Shown here in pieces: positions 29,953-38,911 of a stretch of DNA of 61,142 bases. The position numbers and the translations under genes were made by a program. Positions within the stretch are counted from its first letter, which is position 1. The number at the start of each line of letters is the position of its first letter. The notes under the pieces were generated by a model. The model searched no databases and had not been told where the DNA came from. It was given only the letters and a program-made list of their open reading frames with translations. Source of the stretch: Sulfurimonas sp. (GTDB taxonomy: Bacteria; Campylobacterota; Campylobacteria; Campylobacterales; Sulfurimonadaceae). The stretch is taken from contig JAMOPL010000023.1 in the NCBI GenBank assembly GCA_027064515.1, forward strand, positions 1 to 61,142, given 5' to 3'.

Positions 29953-31446
29953 ATGAAAAAAATCGCCATTATCGGTCGTCCAAATGTTGGAAAAAGTTCA
30001 CTATTTAACCGTTTAGTAAAAAACAGAGATGCTATCACATCTGATTTAGCAGGTACTACAAGAGATGTTAAAAGAAGAACTACTGTTATTATGAACAAAG
30101 AGGTTCAACTTCTTGATACGGGTGGATTAGATAAAGGGTGTGAACTTTTTGATAAAATTAAAGAGATGTCATTAAAAGCTGCTTATAAAGCTGACATCAT
30201 CCTTTATATGGTTGATGGAAAAGGTTTACCTGAAGAGGAAGATAAAAAATTATTTTATGAACTTCAAGCTATGGGTAAAGATATGGCTTTGGTTGTAAAC
30301 AAAATAGACAATGACAAAATGAAAGAAAAACTTTGGGAATACTATGAGTTTGGAACTGATGCCATTTTTGGAATCTCTGTTTCTCATAACCGTAATACTG
30401 TTGAACTTCTTGATTGGATTGCTTCTAAAGTTCCAGATTCTGACATTGTAAAAGATGATGATGAAGAGGAAGAAGATGATATAAATATCATTGAGCCTGA
30501 AACAAATGATGAAGACTTTTTTGCGAATGTTGCTGAAAAAGATGAAGATGATGATGGTTTTACTTATTGGGATGAAGATGAGATGGATGGAGTTATTATA
30601 GATGACACTATCTTTGGAAACAATGACCGAATTAAAGAGTTTGATGAGGAAGATGTTGACCACATAAAAATTGCAATTATTGGTCGTACAAATGTTGGTA
30701 AAAGTTCACTTCTAAATGCACTTCTTGGTGAAGAGCGTTCTGTTGTAAGTTCTGTGGCTGGTACAACTATCGACCCCATTGATGAAACAGTTCAGTATAA
30801 AGATAAGCAAATTACATTTGTAGATACAGCTGGTCTTCGCCGTCGTGGTAGAATCTTAGGGATTGAAAAATATGCTTTAATGAGAACTACTGAGATGCTT
30901 GAAAATTCAAATATGGCTTTAATTGTTTTAGATGCAAGTGAACCATTTATGGATCTTGATGAGAAAATTGCTGGACTTGTAGATAGTAATAGATTGGCTT
31001 CTATTATTGTTTTAAATAAATGGGATATATCTAAAAGAGAAGAGCATGATAAAATCATCAAAGAGGTTCGTGATAGATTTAAGTTCTTAGCGTATGCACC
31101 TATTATCACTCTATCTGCGAAATCTCATCTAAGAGTTGATAAACTTCACGATATGATTTTAGAGATAAATGCAAACTACTCACAAAGAATCCCAACTTCT
31201 AAAATTAATGAAGTTATAGAAAAAGCACTAAGAAGACATACTCTTCCAAGTGTAAGTGGACAAGTTATTAGAATCTATTACGGAACACAATATGAGACAA
31301 GACCACCAAAAATTGCGATTGTTATGAATAAACCAAGTGGTCTTCACTTTACTTATAGAAGATACTTAACAAACAAAATGAGAGAAGCATTTAACTTTAC
31401 TGGAACACCTTTACTCTTTAAAGCTAAAAAGAAAGGGGAGAAGTAA
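29953..31446 (+). CDS. der: Double-GTPase ribosome assembly factor with long acidic linker
   Basis: Der (EngA) is an essential 50S assembly GTPase. The 497 residues hold G domain 1 (GRPNVGKSS at 8-16, NKID), G domain 2 (GRTNVGKSS at 244-252, NKWD) and a C-terminal KH-like domain (ending about NFTGTPLLFKAKKK). The linker between the G domains (about 161-237) is unusually long and very rich in Asp/Glu. The start is preceded by weak SD-like sequence. All GTPase motifs are intact. Confidence 0.97.
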   Translation: MKKIAIIGRPNVGKSSLFNRLVKNRDAITSDLAGTTRDVKRRTTVIMNKEVQLLDTGGLDKGCELFDKIKEMSLKAAYKADIILYMVDGKGLPEEEDKKLFYELQAMGKDMALVVNKIDNDKMKEKLWEYYEFGTDAIFGISVSHNRNTVELLDWIASKVPDSDIVKDDDEEEEDDINIIEPETNDEDFFANVAEKDEDDDGFTYWDEDEMDGVIIDDTIFGNNDRIKEFDEEDVDHIKIAIIGRTNVGKSSLLNALLGEERSVVSSVAGTTIDPIDETVQYKDKQITFVDTAGLRRRGRILGIEKYALMRTTEMLENSNMALIVLDASEPFMDLDEKIAGLVDSNRLASIIVLNKWDISKREEHDKIIKEVRDRFKFLAYAPIITLSAKSHLRVDKLHDMILEINANYSQRIPTSKINEVIEKALRRHTLPSVSGQVIRIYYGTQYETRPPKIAIVMNKPSGLHFTYRRYLTNKMREAFNFTGTPLLFKAKKKGEK

Positions 31447-31455
31447 AACTTCTCC
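31437..31455 (+). terminator. Hairpin overlapping the der stop codon
   Basis: An 8-bp stem GGAGAAGT / ACTTCTCC with an AAA loop covers the der stop codon. It is followed by TATCTAAAG rather than a T tract, so termination efficiency is uncertain. Confidence 0.45.
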
Positions 31456-31516
31456 TATCTAAAGTAATTAGATTATAGTTTATAAAAGTAACATATTTTA
31501 TTAGGAGTTGATAATT

Positions 31517-32155
31517 ATGAAGTTATCAGAAAAATTATATATATGGGATTCTGAAGATTTTTTAGAGAGAATTGATAACTCTAGTGAACTTTTAATTTCC
31601 ATAATAGAAATTTTTATAGAAGAAACAATAAAGCATAAAAATGAATTGAAAAAAGGTATAAATGACTTTTCTCTAGAAGATATACATCTTCATTCACATA
31701 GTATAAAAGGTGCAGCTGCCAATATAAGTGCAAGTAAACTTAAAGATATAGCACATACAATAGAAACAAGTACCAAAAGTAATAGTGCATATACTCATAC
31801 AGAACAATTTTCTCAAAATTTCATTAAACTAGATAATGCTTTAGATGAGTTAATTGTAGAGTTAAATAATTATTTGGGAAAAGAGTTTAGTAGTAACAGT
31901 AAAGAAAATATATTAGATAAAAATGATGCTATATTGGAATTAAAAACTATAAAAAAGAATCTTAAGCTCGGTATCTATATCGATACAGTATCAATAGATA
32001 TTTTTAGAAATTTTGTTGATGAGCGAATACAAAGACAATTAACTGAACTAGAAAAATTGATTAATAGTTTTTCATTAGAAGAATCTTTAAAATTAACAAA
32101 TGATTTAATTTTCAAATTGAACCTAATGGTAAAAGGTAAATTAGATGAAAAATAA
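31517..32155 (+). CDS. Histidine phosphotransfer (Hpt) domain protein
   Basis: A 212-residue cytoplasmic protein. Residues about 20-110 form an Hpt domain with the phospho-acceptor motif HSHSIKGAAANI (H61 expected to be phosphorylated). The C-terminal half is helical, not assigned, and repeats a phosphotransfer-like helix pattern without the His. AGGAG at 31503-31507 gives 9-nt spacing to ATG 31517. The stop region overlaps the next gene by 11 nt, a response regulator, so they form a signalling pair. Confidence 0.87.
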   Translation: MKLSEKLYIWDSEDFLERIDNSSELLISIIEIFIEETIKHKNELKKGINDFSLEDIHLHSHSIKGAAANISASKLKDIAHTIETSTKSNSAYTHTEQFSQNFIKLDNALDELIVELNNYLGKEFSSNSKENILDKNDAILELKTIKKNLKLGIYIDTVSIDIFRNFVDERIQRQLTELEKLINSFSLEESLKLTNDLIFKLNLMVKGKLDEK

Positions 32156-33023
32156 AAGAGTTATATTATTAGTGGATGATGTTCCTGTAAATATGCATGC
32201 ATTAGCACATCTTCTAAAAAATGATTATATTTTAAAAGTAGCTATTAGTGGTGCAAGAGCTTTAGAATTAGTTCATCTTGAGCCTATGCCTGATTTGATT
32301 TTATTAGATGTTAAGATGCCAGGTATGGATGGATATGAGGTTTTAGAAAATCTAAAGAATGACTATAAGACAAAAGATATACCAGTTATATTTGTAACTG
32401 GCAATAGTAATATAGAGGATGAGGAGAGAGGACTCAGTAGTGGAGCAGTAGATTACATCACAAAACCAATCCGTCCTATTATAGTTAAATCTAGGATAAA
32501 AACTGCAATAGATCTTAAGGTAAAAAGAGATGAGTTAATTTATAATGGTCTGTATGATAGATTAACTGGTCTTTACAATAGGCATAATCTTTTTGATTCA
32601 GGAAGTAGAGAATTTTCAAAATTCAAAAGAACTAATCATGATATTAGTTTAATCAGAATAAAAATAACAAATTATAAAAAAATTAATACTATATATGGTG
32701 ATATAAAATATGATAAAGTGATAGTTGATATTGCTAAAATTATAAAAAATAAAACAAGAGAAGAAGATTTTGTAGCTAGAAATGAAAGAGATGAATTTAC
32801 AATGTTACTTTTAGATTGTGATATAGAATCAGCAGTTAAGAAAGCTCAAATTTTAGAGAGTAAAATAGATGAGTATCAGTTAAGTGGGATAAAGGTTAGA
32901 ACAATTTTTGGTATAGCCAAACTAAGAAAAAAACATGATAAATTTAATGCTGTATTGGTTGATTTAGAATCTGCTATACACAAAGCTAAGTCTAAAAAAG
33001 GGGATAGAATCATCTCTCTTTAA
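32145..33023 (+). CDS. Response regulator with catalytically degenerate GGDEF domain
   Basis: A 292-residue protein: REC domain (residues 1-125) with acceptor D55 in LLDVKMPGMDG and the conserved lysine in ITKPI, then a GGDEF-fold domain beginning YDRLTGLYNRHNLFD. The active site is altered: the signature reads ERDEF (214-218), and the first metal-binding region reads IRIKITNYKKIN where active enzymes have DxD. It should not make c-di-GMP and may be a receptor or partner. It overlaps the Hpt gene, its likely phosphodonor, by 11 nt. Confidence 0.9.
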   Translation: MKNKRVILLVDDVPVNMHALAHLLKNDYILKVAISGARALELVHLEPMPDLILLDVKMPGMDGYEVLENLKNDYKTKDIPVIFVTGNSNIEDEERGLSSGAVDYITKPIRPIIVKSRIKTAIDLKVKRDELIYNGLYDRLTGLYNRHNLFDSGSREFSKFKRTNHDISLIRIKITNYKKINTIYGDIKYDKVIVDIAKIIKNKTREEDFVARNERDEFTMLLLDCDIESAVKKAQILESKIDEYQLSGIKVRTIFGIAKLRKKHDKFNAVLVDLESAIHKAKSKKGDRIISL

Positions 33024-33037
33024 TAGAGATGATTCTA
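33005..33037. terminator. 13-bp inverted repeat over the stop of the REC-GGDEF gene
   Basis: A perfect 13-bp stem (TAGAATCATCTCT / AGAGATGATTCTA) with a 7-nt loop, containing the stop codon at 33021-33023, lies between convergent genes. It lacks a T tract but is placed to stop both transcripts. Confidence 0.6.
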
Positions 33038-33041
33038 GAAA

Positions 33042-33464
33042 TTAAAAAGGTTTAAATATAACCATTCCCACTATTACTAAAAGTAGTAAAGTTGGAACCT
33101 CATTATAAAATCTAAAAAATTTCCCACTTTTTATACACTTATCTTCTAAAAGTTTTTTTCTAAAATGACCAAGCGAAAAGAAATAAGCCATCAATATAAC
33201 CACAAAAAGTATTTTTGCATGTAACCAAGCATTTCCACTAAAACCTAGCTCGAAGCCAAGGTATAAACCACTAAATACTGTTGCCCACATAGCTGGAACA
33301 CCAATATACTTATAAATCTTTAATTCCATAACTTTCACAACTTCAATAAAGCCTGAATTATCAGCATTTTCTACATGATAAACAAAAAGTCTAGGCAAAT
33401 AAAATAAAACTGCAAACCAAGAGATTAAAGATAGAATATGAAACCAAAGTATCCAGCTATACAT
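33042..33464 (-). CDS. hemJ: HemJ-type protoporphyrinogen IX oxidase
   Basis: A 140-residue four-helix inner-membrane heme protein that oxidises protoporphyrinogen IX. The family-defining conserved histidine in TM1 (ILWFHILSLISWFAVLFYLPRLFVYH) and the lysine in the third helix (WLHAKILFVVILMAYF) are present, with the C-terminal NEVPTLLLLVIV segment. It is 11 bp from hpf on the same strand. Together with hemB in this window it contributes to heme supply for the cytochromes. Confidence 0.93.
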   Translation of the reverse strand: MYSWILWFHILSLISWFAVLFYLPRLFVYHVENADNSGFIEVVKVMELKIYKYIGVPAMWATVFSGLYLGFELGFSGNAWLHAKILFVVILMAYFFSLGHFRKKLLEDKCIKSGKFFRFYNEVPTLLLLVIVGMVIFKPF

Positions 33465-33475
33465 ATAAATATACT

Positions 33476-33805
33476 TTAAGCATCAAGTGTTTCAATATCT
33501 TTTATTGAACTTGTTTGTTTTGAAGATACTTTATCGTGTAAACGACGAAGTGCTTTAGTTGTTCTATCAATTGCTAAATCGATTGCAGAATCTAAATTAT
33601 CATCTGTTTGTGTAATTACTACTGGTTGTGCATGTGCGATATGGATATCAAACTCAATAGTTATACCTTTTTTTTCTGCTACTATACTTGTATTTACTGT
33701 CGTAATATCTAGCTGATATTTAGTAAAAGTTTCAACCGCTGACTCTATATGAGCTTTTGTGTTTGCATTTAAGTTTACATCTTTTGTGCGAATTTGTACA
33801 TTCAT
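33476..33805 (-). CDS. hpf: Ribosome hibernation-promoting factor, short form
   Basis: A 109-residue protein of the HPF/RaiA/YfiA class that binds the 30S decoding region in starvation. It begins MNVQIRTKDVNLNANTKAHIE; the conserved beta-alpha-beta-beta-beta-alpha order and basic helix AIDRTTKALRRLHDK are visible. The start ATG 33805 has AAGGAT 7 nt upstream; the frame extends further but with non-matching residues. Divergent from trpS and upstream of hemJ. Confidence 0.93.
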   Translation of the reverse strand: MNVQIRTKDVNLNANTKAHIESAVETFTKYQLDITTVNTSIVAEKKGITIEFDIHIAHAQPVVITQTDDNLDSAIDLAIDRTTKALRRLHDKVSSKQTSSIKDIETLDA

Positions 33806-33924
33806 AATAAATCCTTTGTATAAGTAGCTTCTGCTACTTTTGATACTTATTATTTTATCACAAAATATATAAAAAAATATAAGAGTTTGATATAATGTCA
33901 AAAAATATTAGGAAATATATAATT

Positions 33925-34890
33925 ATGAGATTATTAACAGGAATACAGCCATCAGGGGATTTACATATAGGGAACTATTTTGGTTCTATTAAGCAGATGG
34001 TTGAAGCTCAAAAGAGTGGTGAAACATTAGCATTTATAGCAAACTATCATGCTATGTCAAGTGGCAATGGTGGAGAAAAACTTGCAAATTTAACAATGCA
34101 AACAGCAACAGATTTTTTATCTTTAGGAATAGATCCTCAAAAATCAACTTTTTGGGTTCAGTCTGATGTTAAAGAGGTTTTAGAGTTATACTGGATTTTA
34201 TCATCATTTACACCTATGGGTCTATTAGAAAGAGCACATAGTTATAAAGATAAAATAGCTAAGGGAATTAATGCTAATCACTCTTTATTTTCATATCCAG
34301 TATTGATGGCAGCAGATATTTTACTGTTTTCTCCAGATATTGTTCCTGTTGGAAAAGATCAGATTCAACATGTAGAGATTGCTAGAGATATAGCTATAAA
34401 GTTTAACAATGAATATGGAGATATTTTAAAAGTACCAGAGTTTAAGATACAAGAAGATGTGGCAACAGTTCCAGGAACTGATGGGCAAAAAATGTCTAAA
34501 AGTTATGGAAATACTGTAAATATTTTTGGTGAAGAAAAAAAGCAGTTAAAAATAATTAAAAAAATTGTAACTGAAAATGTAGCTATGGAAGAACCTAAAG
34601 AGTTTGAGGGGTGTAATGTATATAATATGGCTAAACTATTTTTAGATAAAAATGAACTTGTTTCATTGCAAAATAGATATTTAAGTGGTGGTGAGGGTCA
34701 TGGACATTTTAAATTGTATTTAGCAGAGGTTATGTGGACATATTTTAACGAGTATAGAGTTAAAAGAGAATACTATATAAATAACCAAGATGAGGTTAGA
34801 GATATTTTAAGTAATGGGGCTAAAAAAGCTAGCTTAATTGCTTTAGAGAAGATAGAAAAAATTAGAACTGTCACTGGTATAAGGTATTAA
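33925..34890 (+). CDS. trpS: Tryptophanyl-tRNA synthetase
   Basis: Class I synthetase of 321 residues with the HIGH-like motif LHIGNYFGS, the KMSKS loop in GQKMSKSYGN, and typical tryptophan-site residues GKDQIQHVE. ATG 33925 is chosen because AGGAA precedes it and the conserved N-terminus MRLLTGIQPSGDLHIG starts there, although the frame is open to 33895. Single gene, not clearly in an operon. Confidence 0.98.
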   Translation: MRLLTGIQPSGDLHIGNYFGSIKQMVEAQKSGETLAFIANYHAMSSGNGGEKLANLTMQTATDFLSLGIDPQKSTFWVQSDVKEVLELYWILSSFTPMGLLERAHSYKDKIAKGINANHSLFSYPVLMAADILLFSPDIVPVGKDQIQHVEIARDIAIKFNNEYGDILKVPEFKIQEDVATVPGTDGQKMSKSYGNTVNIFGEEKKQLKIIKKIVTENVAMEEPKEFEGCNVYNMAKLFLDKNELVSLQNRYLSGGEGHGHFKLYLAEVMWTYFNEYRVKREYYINNQDEVRDILSNGAKKASLIALEKIEKIRTVTGIRY

Positions 34891-34973
34891 TTTTTATTAT
34901 TTTTATATATTCAAGTATTAACTAAATAAATATTAGATAGAATGGCTTCGAAAATAAAATTTAAAGGATTCGA

Positions 34974-35825
34974 ATGCGTATATTTTTAGTAGTTGCATTA
35001 TTGCTGTTTAACTTACAAGCAAAATCACTATTTAGTAATGATAATCAGGCTGAAACTGGTAAGTATATTCTTGCTCTTAAGGACTTAATTGTAGCAGCAC
35101 AAAGAACAAGAGGTGTAACACTTAGTTATATTAATGGAAATCAAAGTGCATTATTGTTGATTCAGAATTATAGAGATGATATGAAAAAAGCGATAGGAGA
35201 TATGGATTCTTTACCATTAGCTAAAGAGCCTACTATTAATTCCAGAGCTACTTTGATTAGTAATTCTTTTACAAAACTAAATTCTAGAGCATTAAAAATG
35301 ACATCCACTGAAGCTTTTGATGCTTATTCTGAAAATATTGCTCAAGCTTTAATGCTAGCACAAACTGTAAGTAAAAGTGGTTCTAAGAATATGAATGATT
35401 TTGGAAAAGAGGTTTCTTCAATTATGATGGAAACAATAATGCCATTATCAGAATATATAGGTAAACAAAGAGCTTTAGGCTCAGGAGCTGCTGCAAAAGG
35501 TTCTGCTAATGAAACTGTAAAAGTAAAAATGAAAGTTTTACTTCATAAAATTGAAAAACTTAATGATCAATTACAGTCTCAAATGAGATCGGTTGTAAAT
35601 CAAAAACCTGATTATTATAATGCAAATGTTAATTCGAGATTAATTACTGCACAGCAAAAAATTAATAAGTATGTAGCATTTTCAAAAAAAGAGCTATTTA
35701 AAGATAAGATAACTATTGATGCAAATGAATATTTCACAATGGCAACAGATGCTATATCTACAATAATGGTTATTTTTGACATGAATATTGTAGCAATTGA
35801 AGAAGATTCTAAAGGTTGGATTTAA
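34974..35825 (+). CDS. Stand-alone periplasmic NIT-like sensor-domain protein
   Basis: A 283-residue secreted helical protein: signal peptide (IFLVVALLLFNLQA) then an all-helical region. The pattern near residue 43 (AQRTRGVTLSYINGN) and near 160 (SEYIGKQRALGSGAAAKG) matches the nitrate/nitrite-sensing NIT domain, which is normally fused to histidine kinases or chemoreceptors. Here there is no second membrane span and no effector. It may act as a periplasmic ligand-binding partner. The assignment rests on pattern similarity only. AAAGGA lies before the ATG. Confidence 0.7.
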   Translation: MRIFLVVALLLFNLQAKSLFSNDNQAETGKYILALKDLIVAAQRTRGVTLSYINGNQSALLLIQNYRDDMKKAIGDMDSLPLAKEPTINSRATLISNSFTKLNSRALKMTSTEAFDAYSENIAQALMLAQTVSKSGSKNMNDFGKEVSSIMMETIMPLSEYIGKQRALGSGAAAKGSANETVKVKMKVLLHKIEKLNDQLQSQMRSVVNQKPDYYNANVNSRLITAQQKINKYVAFSKKELFKDKITIDANEYFTMATDAISTIMVIFDMNIVAIEEDSKGWI

Positions 35826-35834
35826 TCTTACTAT

Positions 35835-35865
35835 AAAATAAACTCACATTATGTGAGTTTATTTT
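35835..35865. terminator. Strong intrinsic terminator between NIT-like gene and argF
   Basis: A 14-bp stem (AAAATAAACTCACA / TGTGAGTTTATTTT) with a 3-nt loop is followed on the plus strand by TGTTTGTTT. It overlaps the argF stop, so it serves both convergent genes and is the best terminator in this part of the window. Confidence 0.85.
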
Positions 35866-36779
35866 TGTTTGTTTAACCAAACCATTAAACCTTTTTGAGC
35901 ATGAAGTCTATTTTCGGCTTCATCAAAAACTATCTTTGAATGACCCTCTAAAACTGATTCACTTACCTCTTGACCTCTATATGCTGGTAAACAGTGTAAA
36001 AATTTAGCATTTTTCTTTGCAAGACACATCATTAAGTCATCAACCATAAAACCTTTAAAGTCCTTAATTCTCTGCTCTTTTTCATCCTCTTGACCCATTG
36101 AAGCCCAAGTATCTGTTGTAACTATTGTAGCATTGTGAATTGCTTCTTTAGGGTCATTTGTTACTATTATTTTAGCTCCACTTCCTTTTGCTATTTTAAG
36201 AGATTCTTCTAAAATATCTCCATCTACCTCATAACCTTTTGGTGTTGCGATTCTTAAGTCAAAACCTAATTTAGCAGATAACATCATCCAAGAGTTAGTC
36301 ATATTGTTACCATCACCAACATAAGCTACAACAGCATTTTCATCTATACCATACTCAATCATAGTCATGTAGTCAGCTAAAAGTTGAACAGGGTGGTAAG
36401 TGTCTGTAAGCCCATTTATGACAGGTACTTTAGAGTAAGAGGCAAACTCTTCAATCATAGAGTGTTTAAAAGTTCTTATCATCACCATATCACACATACT
36501 ACTAATTACTCTAGCAGTATCTTTTACTGGTTCACCTCTACCTAAATGGATGTCACGATTCGACAAGAAAAGAGCGTGTCCACCAAGTTGAAATATTCCA
36601 GTTTCAAAACTAACTCTTGTTCTTGTTGAGCTTTTTTCAAAAATCATACCAAGTGTTTGTTTTTTTAATTCATCTTTATAGATACCATTTTTTAAATCTT
36701 TTTTTATCTCTAAACCAATATCTATAATCTCTAAAATTTCATCTTTTGTAAAATCTTTAAGTGTTAAAAAGTGTCTCAT
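35859..36779 (-). CDS. argF: Ornithine carbamoyltransferase
   Basis: Converts ornithine and carbamoyl phosphate to citrulline in arginine synthesis. The 306-residue protein has the carbamoyl-phosphate motif [11 protein letters not shown], the ornithine-loop region DxxxSMG-type (TWASMGQE) and [11 protein letters not shown] 36779 with GGAA 7 nt upstream is preferred over TTG 36791. It lies immediately downstream of hemB on the same strand and is co-transcribed. The terminator overlaps its stop. Confidence 0.97.
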   Translation of the reverse strand: MRHFLTLKDFTKDEILEIIDIGLEIKKDLKNGIYKDELKKQTLGMIFEKSSTRTRVSFETGIFQLGGHALFLSNRDIHLGRGEPVKDTARVISSMCDMVMIRTFKHSMIEEFASYSKVPVINGLTDTYHPVQLLADYMTMIEYGIDENAVVAYVGDGNNMTNSWMMLSAKLGFDLRIATPKGYEVDGDILEESLKIAKGSGAKIIVTNDPKEAIHNATIVTTDTWASMGQEDEKEQRIKDFKGFMVDDLMMCLAKKNAKFLHCLPAYRGQEVSESVLEGHSKIVFDEAENRLHAQKGLMVWLNKQK

Positions 36780-36793
36780 TGTTTTTTCCAAAT

Positions 36794-37768
36794 TTATTTT
36801 TTTTGTAACATTAATGCTACTTCTTTAGCGTGGTAAGAGATGATAATATCTGCTCCAGCTCTTTTAAAACTTATCATAGTTTCCATAACAACTCTTTCAT
36901 AATCTATAAGATTATGTTTTTGAGCTATTTTTAACATAGCGTATTCACCACTTACATTATAAACTGCCATAGGTAAAGATGTATTGTCTTTTATCTCTCT
37001 TACAATATCAAGATATGCTAATGCTGGTTTAACCATTAAAATATCTGCACCCTGTTTTTCATCAGATATAGATTCGTTAATAGCTTCTCTTCTATTAGCA
37101 GGATCCATTTGGTAAGATGCTCTATCACCAAAACTAGGTGTAGATTCTGCTACATCTCTAAATGGTCCATAGTAACCTGAAGCAAATTTAGTTGAGTAAC
37201 TCATAATTGGTAAGTTTTCAAATCCAGCTTTATCAAGAGCATCTCTAAGTGTTTCAATGATTCCGTCCATCATTCCAGATGGTGCTATCATATCTGCTCC
37301 AGCTTTAGCATGAATTACTGCTTGTTGTCCTGAAATCTCTAAAGTAGCATCATTGTTTACAGTCTCATTTTTTTCATCAATAATTCCACAATGTCCGTGG
37401 TCTGTGTACTCACAAAAACACAAGTCTGTAACTATAAACATATCTGGATGATGCTTTTTAATAGTTCTAATTGATGAAGCAATAATCCCATGTTCACAAA
37501 GAGAATCAGAACCTATTGAATCTTTTACATCAGGGATACCAAATAATATAATTGAATAGATTCCAAGTTGTTTCAGTTCTACACACTCTTTTAAAATCTC
37601 ATCAATGCTCATTTGGTAAACACCAGGCATAGAGCTAACTTCAGTTTTAATCCCCTCACCACTTCTTATAAAGAGTGGGTAAATAAAATCATCTACACTA
37701 ACAGTAGTTTCTCTAACTAATGCTCTTAGATGCTTATTAAAGCGAGTTCTACGAAATCTTTGAAACAT
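36794..37768 (-). CDS. hemB: Porphobilinogen synthase (ALA dehydratase)
   Basis: Condenses two 5-aminolevulinate molecules to porphobilinogen for all tetrapyrroles. The 324 residues include the zinc cysteines in [12 protein letters not shown], and both Schiff-base lysines ([15 protein letters not shown] and [10 protein letters not shown]). ATG 37768 is preceded by AAAGGTTAAAT on the minus strand. It supplies the pathway that the nir/cobA genes at 39-46 kb branch from. Confidence 0.98.
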   Translation of the reverse strand: MFQRFRRTRFNKHLRALVRETTVSVDDFIYPLFIRSGEGIKTEVSSMPGVYQMSIDEILKECVELKQLGIYSIILFGIPDVKDSIGSDSLCEHGIIASSIRTIKKHHPDMFIVTDLCFCEYTDHGHCGIIDEKNETVNNDATLEISGQQAVIHAKAGADMIAPSGMMDGIIETLRDALDKAGFENLPIMSYSTKFASGYYGPFRDVAESTPSFGDRASYQMDPANRREAINESISDEKQGADILMVKPALAYLDIVREIKDNTSLPMAVYNVSGEYAMLKIAQKHNLIDYERVVMETMISFKRAGADIIISYHAKEVALMLQKK

Positions 37769-37833
37769 ATTTAACCTTTATTTGATATAATCATATTTTT
37801 ATAAAATAAATTTTACCCTTTTAAAGATTAATA

Positions 37834-38397
37834 ATGAATATAGATATATCTAACATAGCAAATTTACCATCAAGATTTGGTGATTTTAAAGTAAAAGCCT
37901 TCAAAGAGGGCATAAAAGAACACTTAGTAATTTACAAGGATAATCTTGCAAAGATTCCAGTTGTAAGAGTTCACTCAGAGTGTCTAACAGGTGATGCGAT
38001 AGGTAGTTTGAAATGTGATTGTCGTGATCAATTAGAGTATGCTCTTAAGTTAGCAGAGAGTACAAATGGGATGGTTATCTATCTTAGACAAGAGGGTAGG
38101 GATATTGGTCTTTTAAATAAAATCAATGCTTATGCACTTCAGGATAAAGGATATGATACCGTCGAAGCAAATCATCAATTAGGTTTTAAGTCTGATGAAA
38201 GAACTTATGAGGTGGTAACTTTTATACTTAATCACTTTGGTATTAAAAGAATAAAGCTACTTACAAATAATCCTAATAAAATAGATTCTATAAGTGATAT
38301 AGAGATAGTAGAAAGAGTGCCTATTATTATGGAAGCCAATAAATACAATAAAGATTATATTCAGACTAAAAAAGATTCAATGGGACATCTTTTTTAG
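37834..38397 (+). CDS. ribA: GTP cyclohydrolase II
   Basis: First committed step of riboflavin synthesis. A 187-residue single-domain RibA with the zinc cysteines in SECLTGDAIGSLKCDCR, and the catalytic/GTP motif LRQEGRDIGL. The RibB half is absent, so DHBP synthase is encoded elsewhere. Divergent from hemB (65 bp). Confidence 0.96.
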   Translation: MNIDISNIANLPSRFGDFKVKAFKEGIKEHLVIYKDNLAKIPVVRVHSECLTGDAIGSLKCDCRDQLEYALKLAESTNGMVIYLRQEGRDIGLLNKINAYALQDKGYDTVEANHQLGFKSDERTYEVVTFILNHFGIKRIKLLTNNPNKIDSISDIEIVERVPIIMEANKYNKDYIQTKKDSMGHLF

Positions 38398-38405
38398 TCT
38401 CAAAG

Positions 38406-38852
38406 TTAAGATATAAACTTACTATCAGCCATCGCAGATACTTTTCTTTTTGAGGCTAATAATGCTCTAAATAGTTCCTGTGTTGTTATCAGTAGGTCTG
38501 AATAATATAATTTAGCTCTATCCATAGACATCTCATCAATTTTATCTGCACCAATAAGTTTTGAGAAAAACCCTTTTTTTCTATCTCTATAAAAAATATT
38601 AAAAATTTGTGAATACTCTGCATGCCATTTACCATGTACATCTTCTAGGTTATCATAAAATTGAGCACCAAGTATCTCTTTTAGATGGTTGTTTTTATCA
38701 TAAATCCATAAACCAAATTCACACTCTCTTTTATTGACAACAGGGGGAGATTTGATTTCACTTCCCTCAAGTAGAGCTTTTATTTTATTCATTTGATATT
38801 CATGTGCTTGTGTAGCTTGGTCTATTGCTTTTATTGTTTCTTCTCTATTCAT
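38406..38852 (-). CDS. Free-standing CZB zinc-sensing domain protein
   Basis: A 148-residue cytoplasmic helical protein with the complete chemoreceptor zinc-binding (CZB) signature: H17 in AHEYQM, C44 in the ECEFGLWIY motif, and H73/H77 in VHGKWH. CZB domains bind Zn2+ and are usually fused to chemoreceptors or diguanylate cyclases; here the domain is alone with a basic C-terminal helix. It may regulate chemotaxis or other partners in trans. Convergent with ribA (8 bp between stops). Confidence 0.88.
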   Translation of the reverse strand: MNREETIKAIDQATQAHEYQMNKIKALLEGSEIKSPPVVNKRECEFGLWIYDKNNHLKEILGAQFYDNLEDVHGKWHAEYSQIFNIFYRDRKKGFFSKLIGADKIDEMSMDRAKLYYSDLLITTQELFRALLASKRKVSAMADSKFIS

Positions 38853-38911
38853 TTATAATTCTTTGTGGTAATAATTTTATTTATTATCTCATAAATAAGC
38901 TAATTATTTAA

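Noticed and set aside
30250-30779. Antisense open frames over der
   Set aside because: They mirror the acidic linker and G2 domain of der, giving serine/isoleucine-rich nonsense protein; no independent support.
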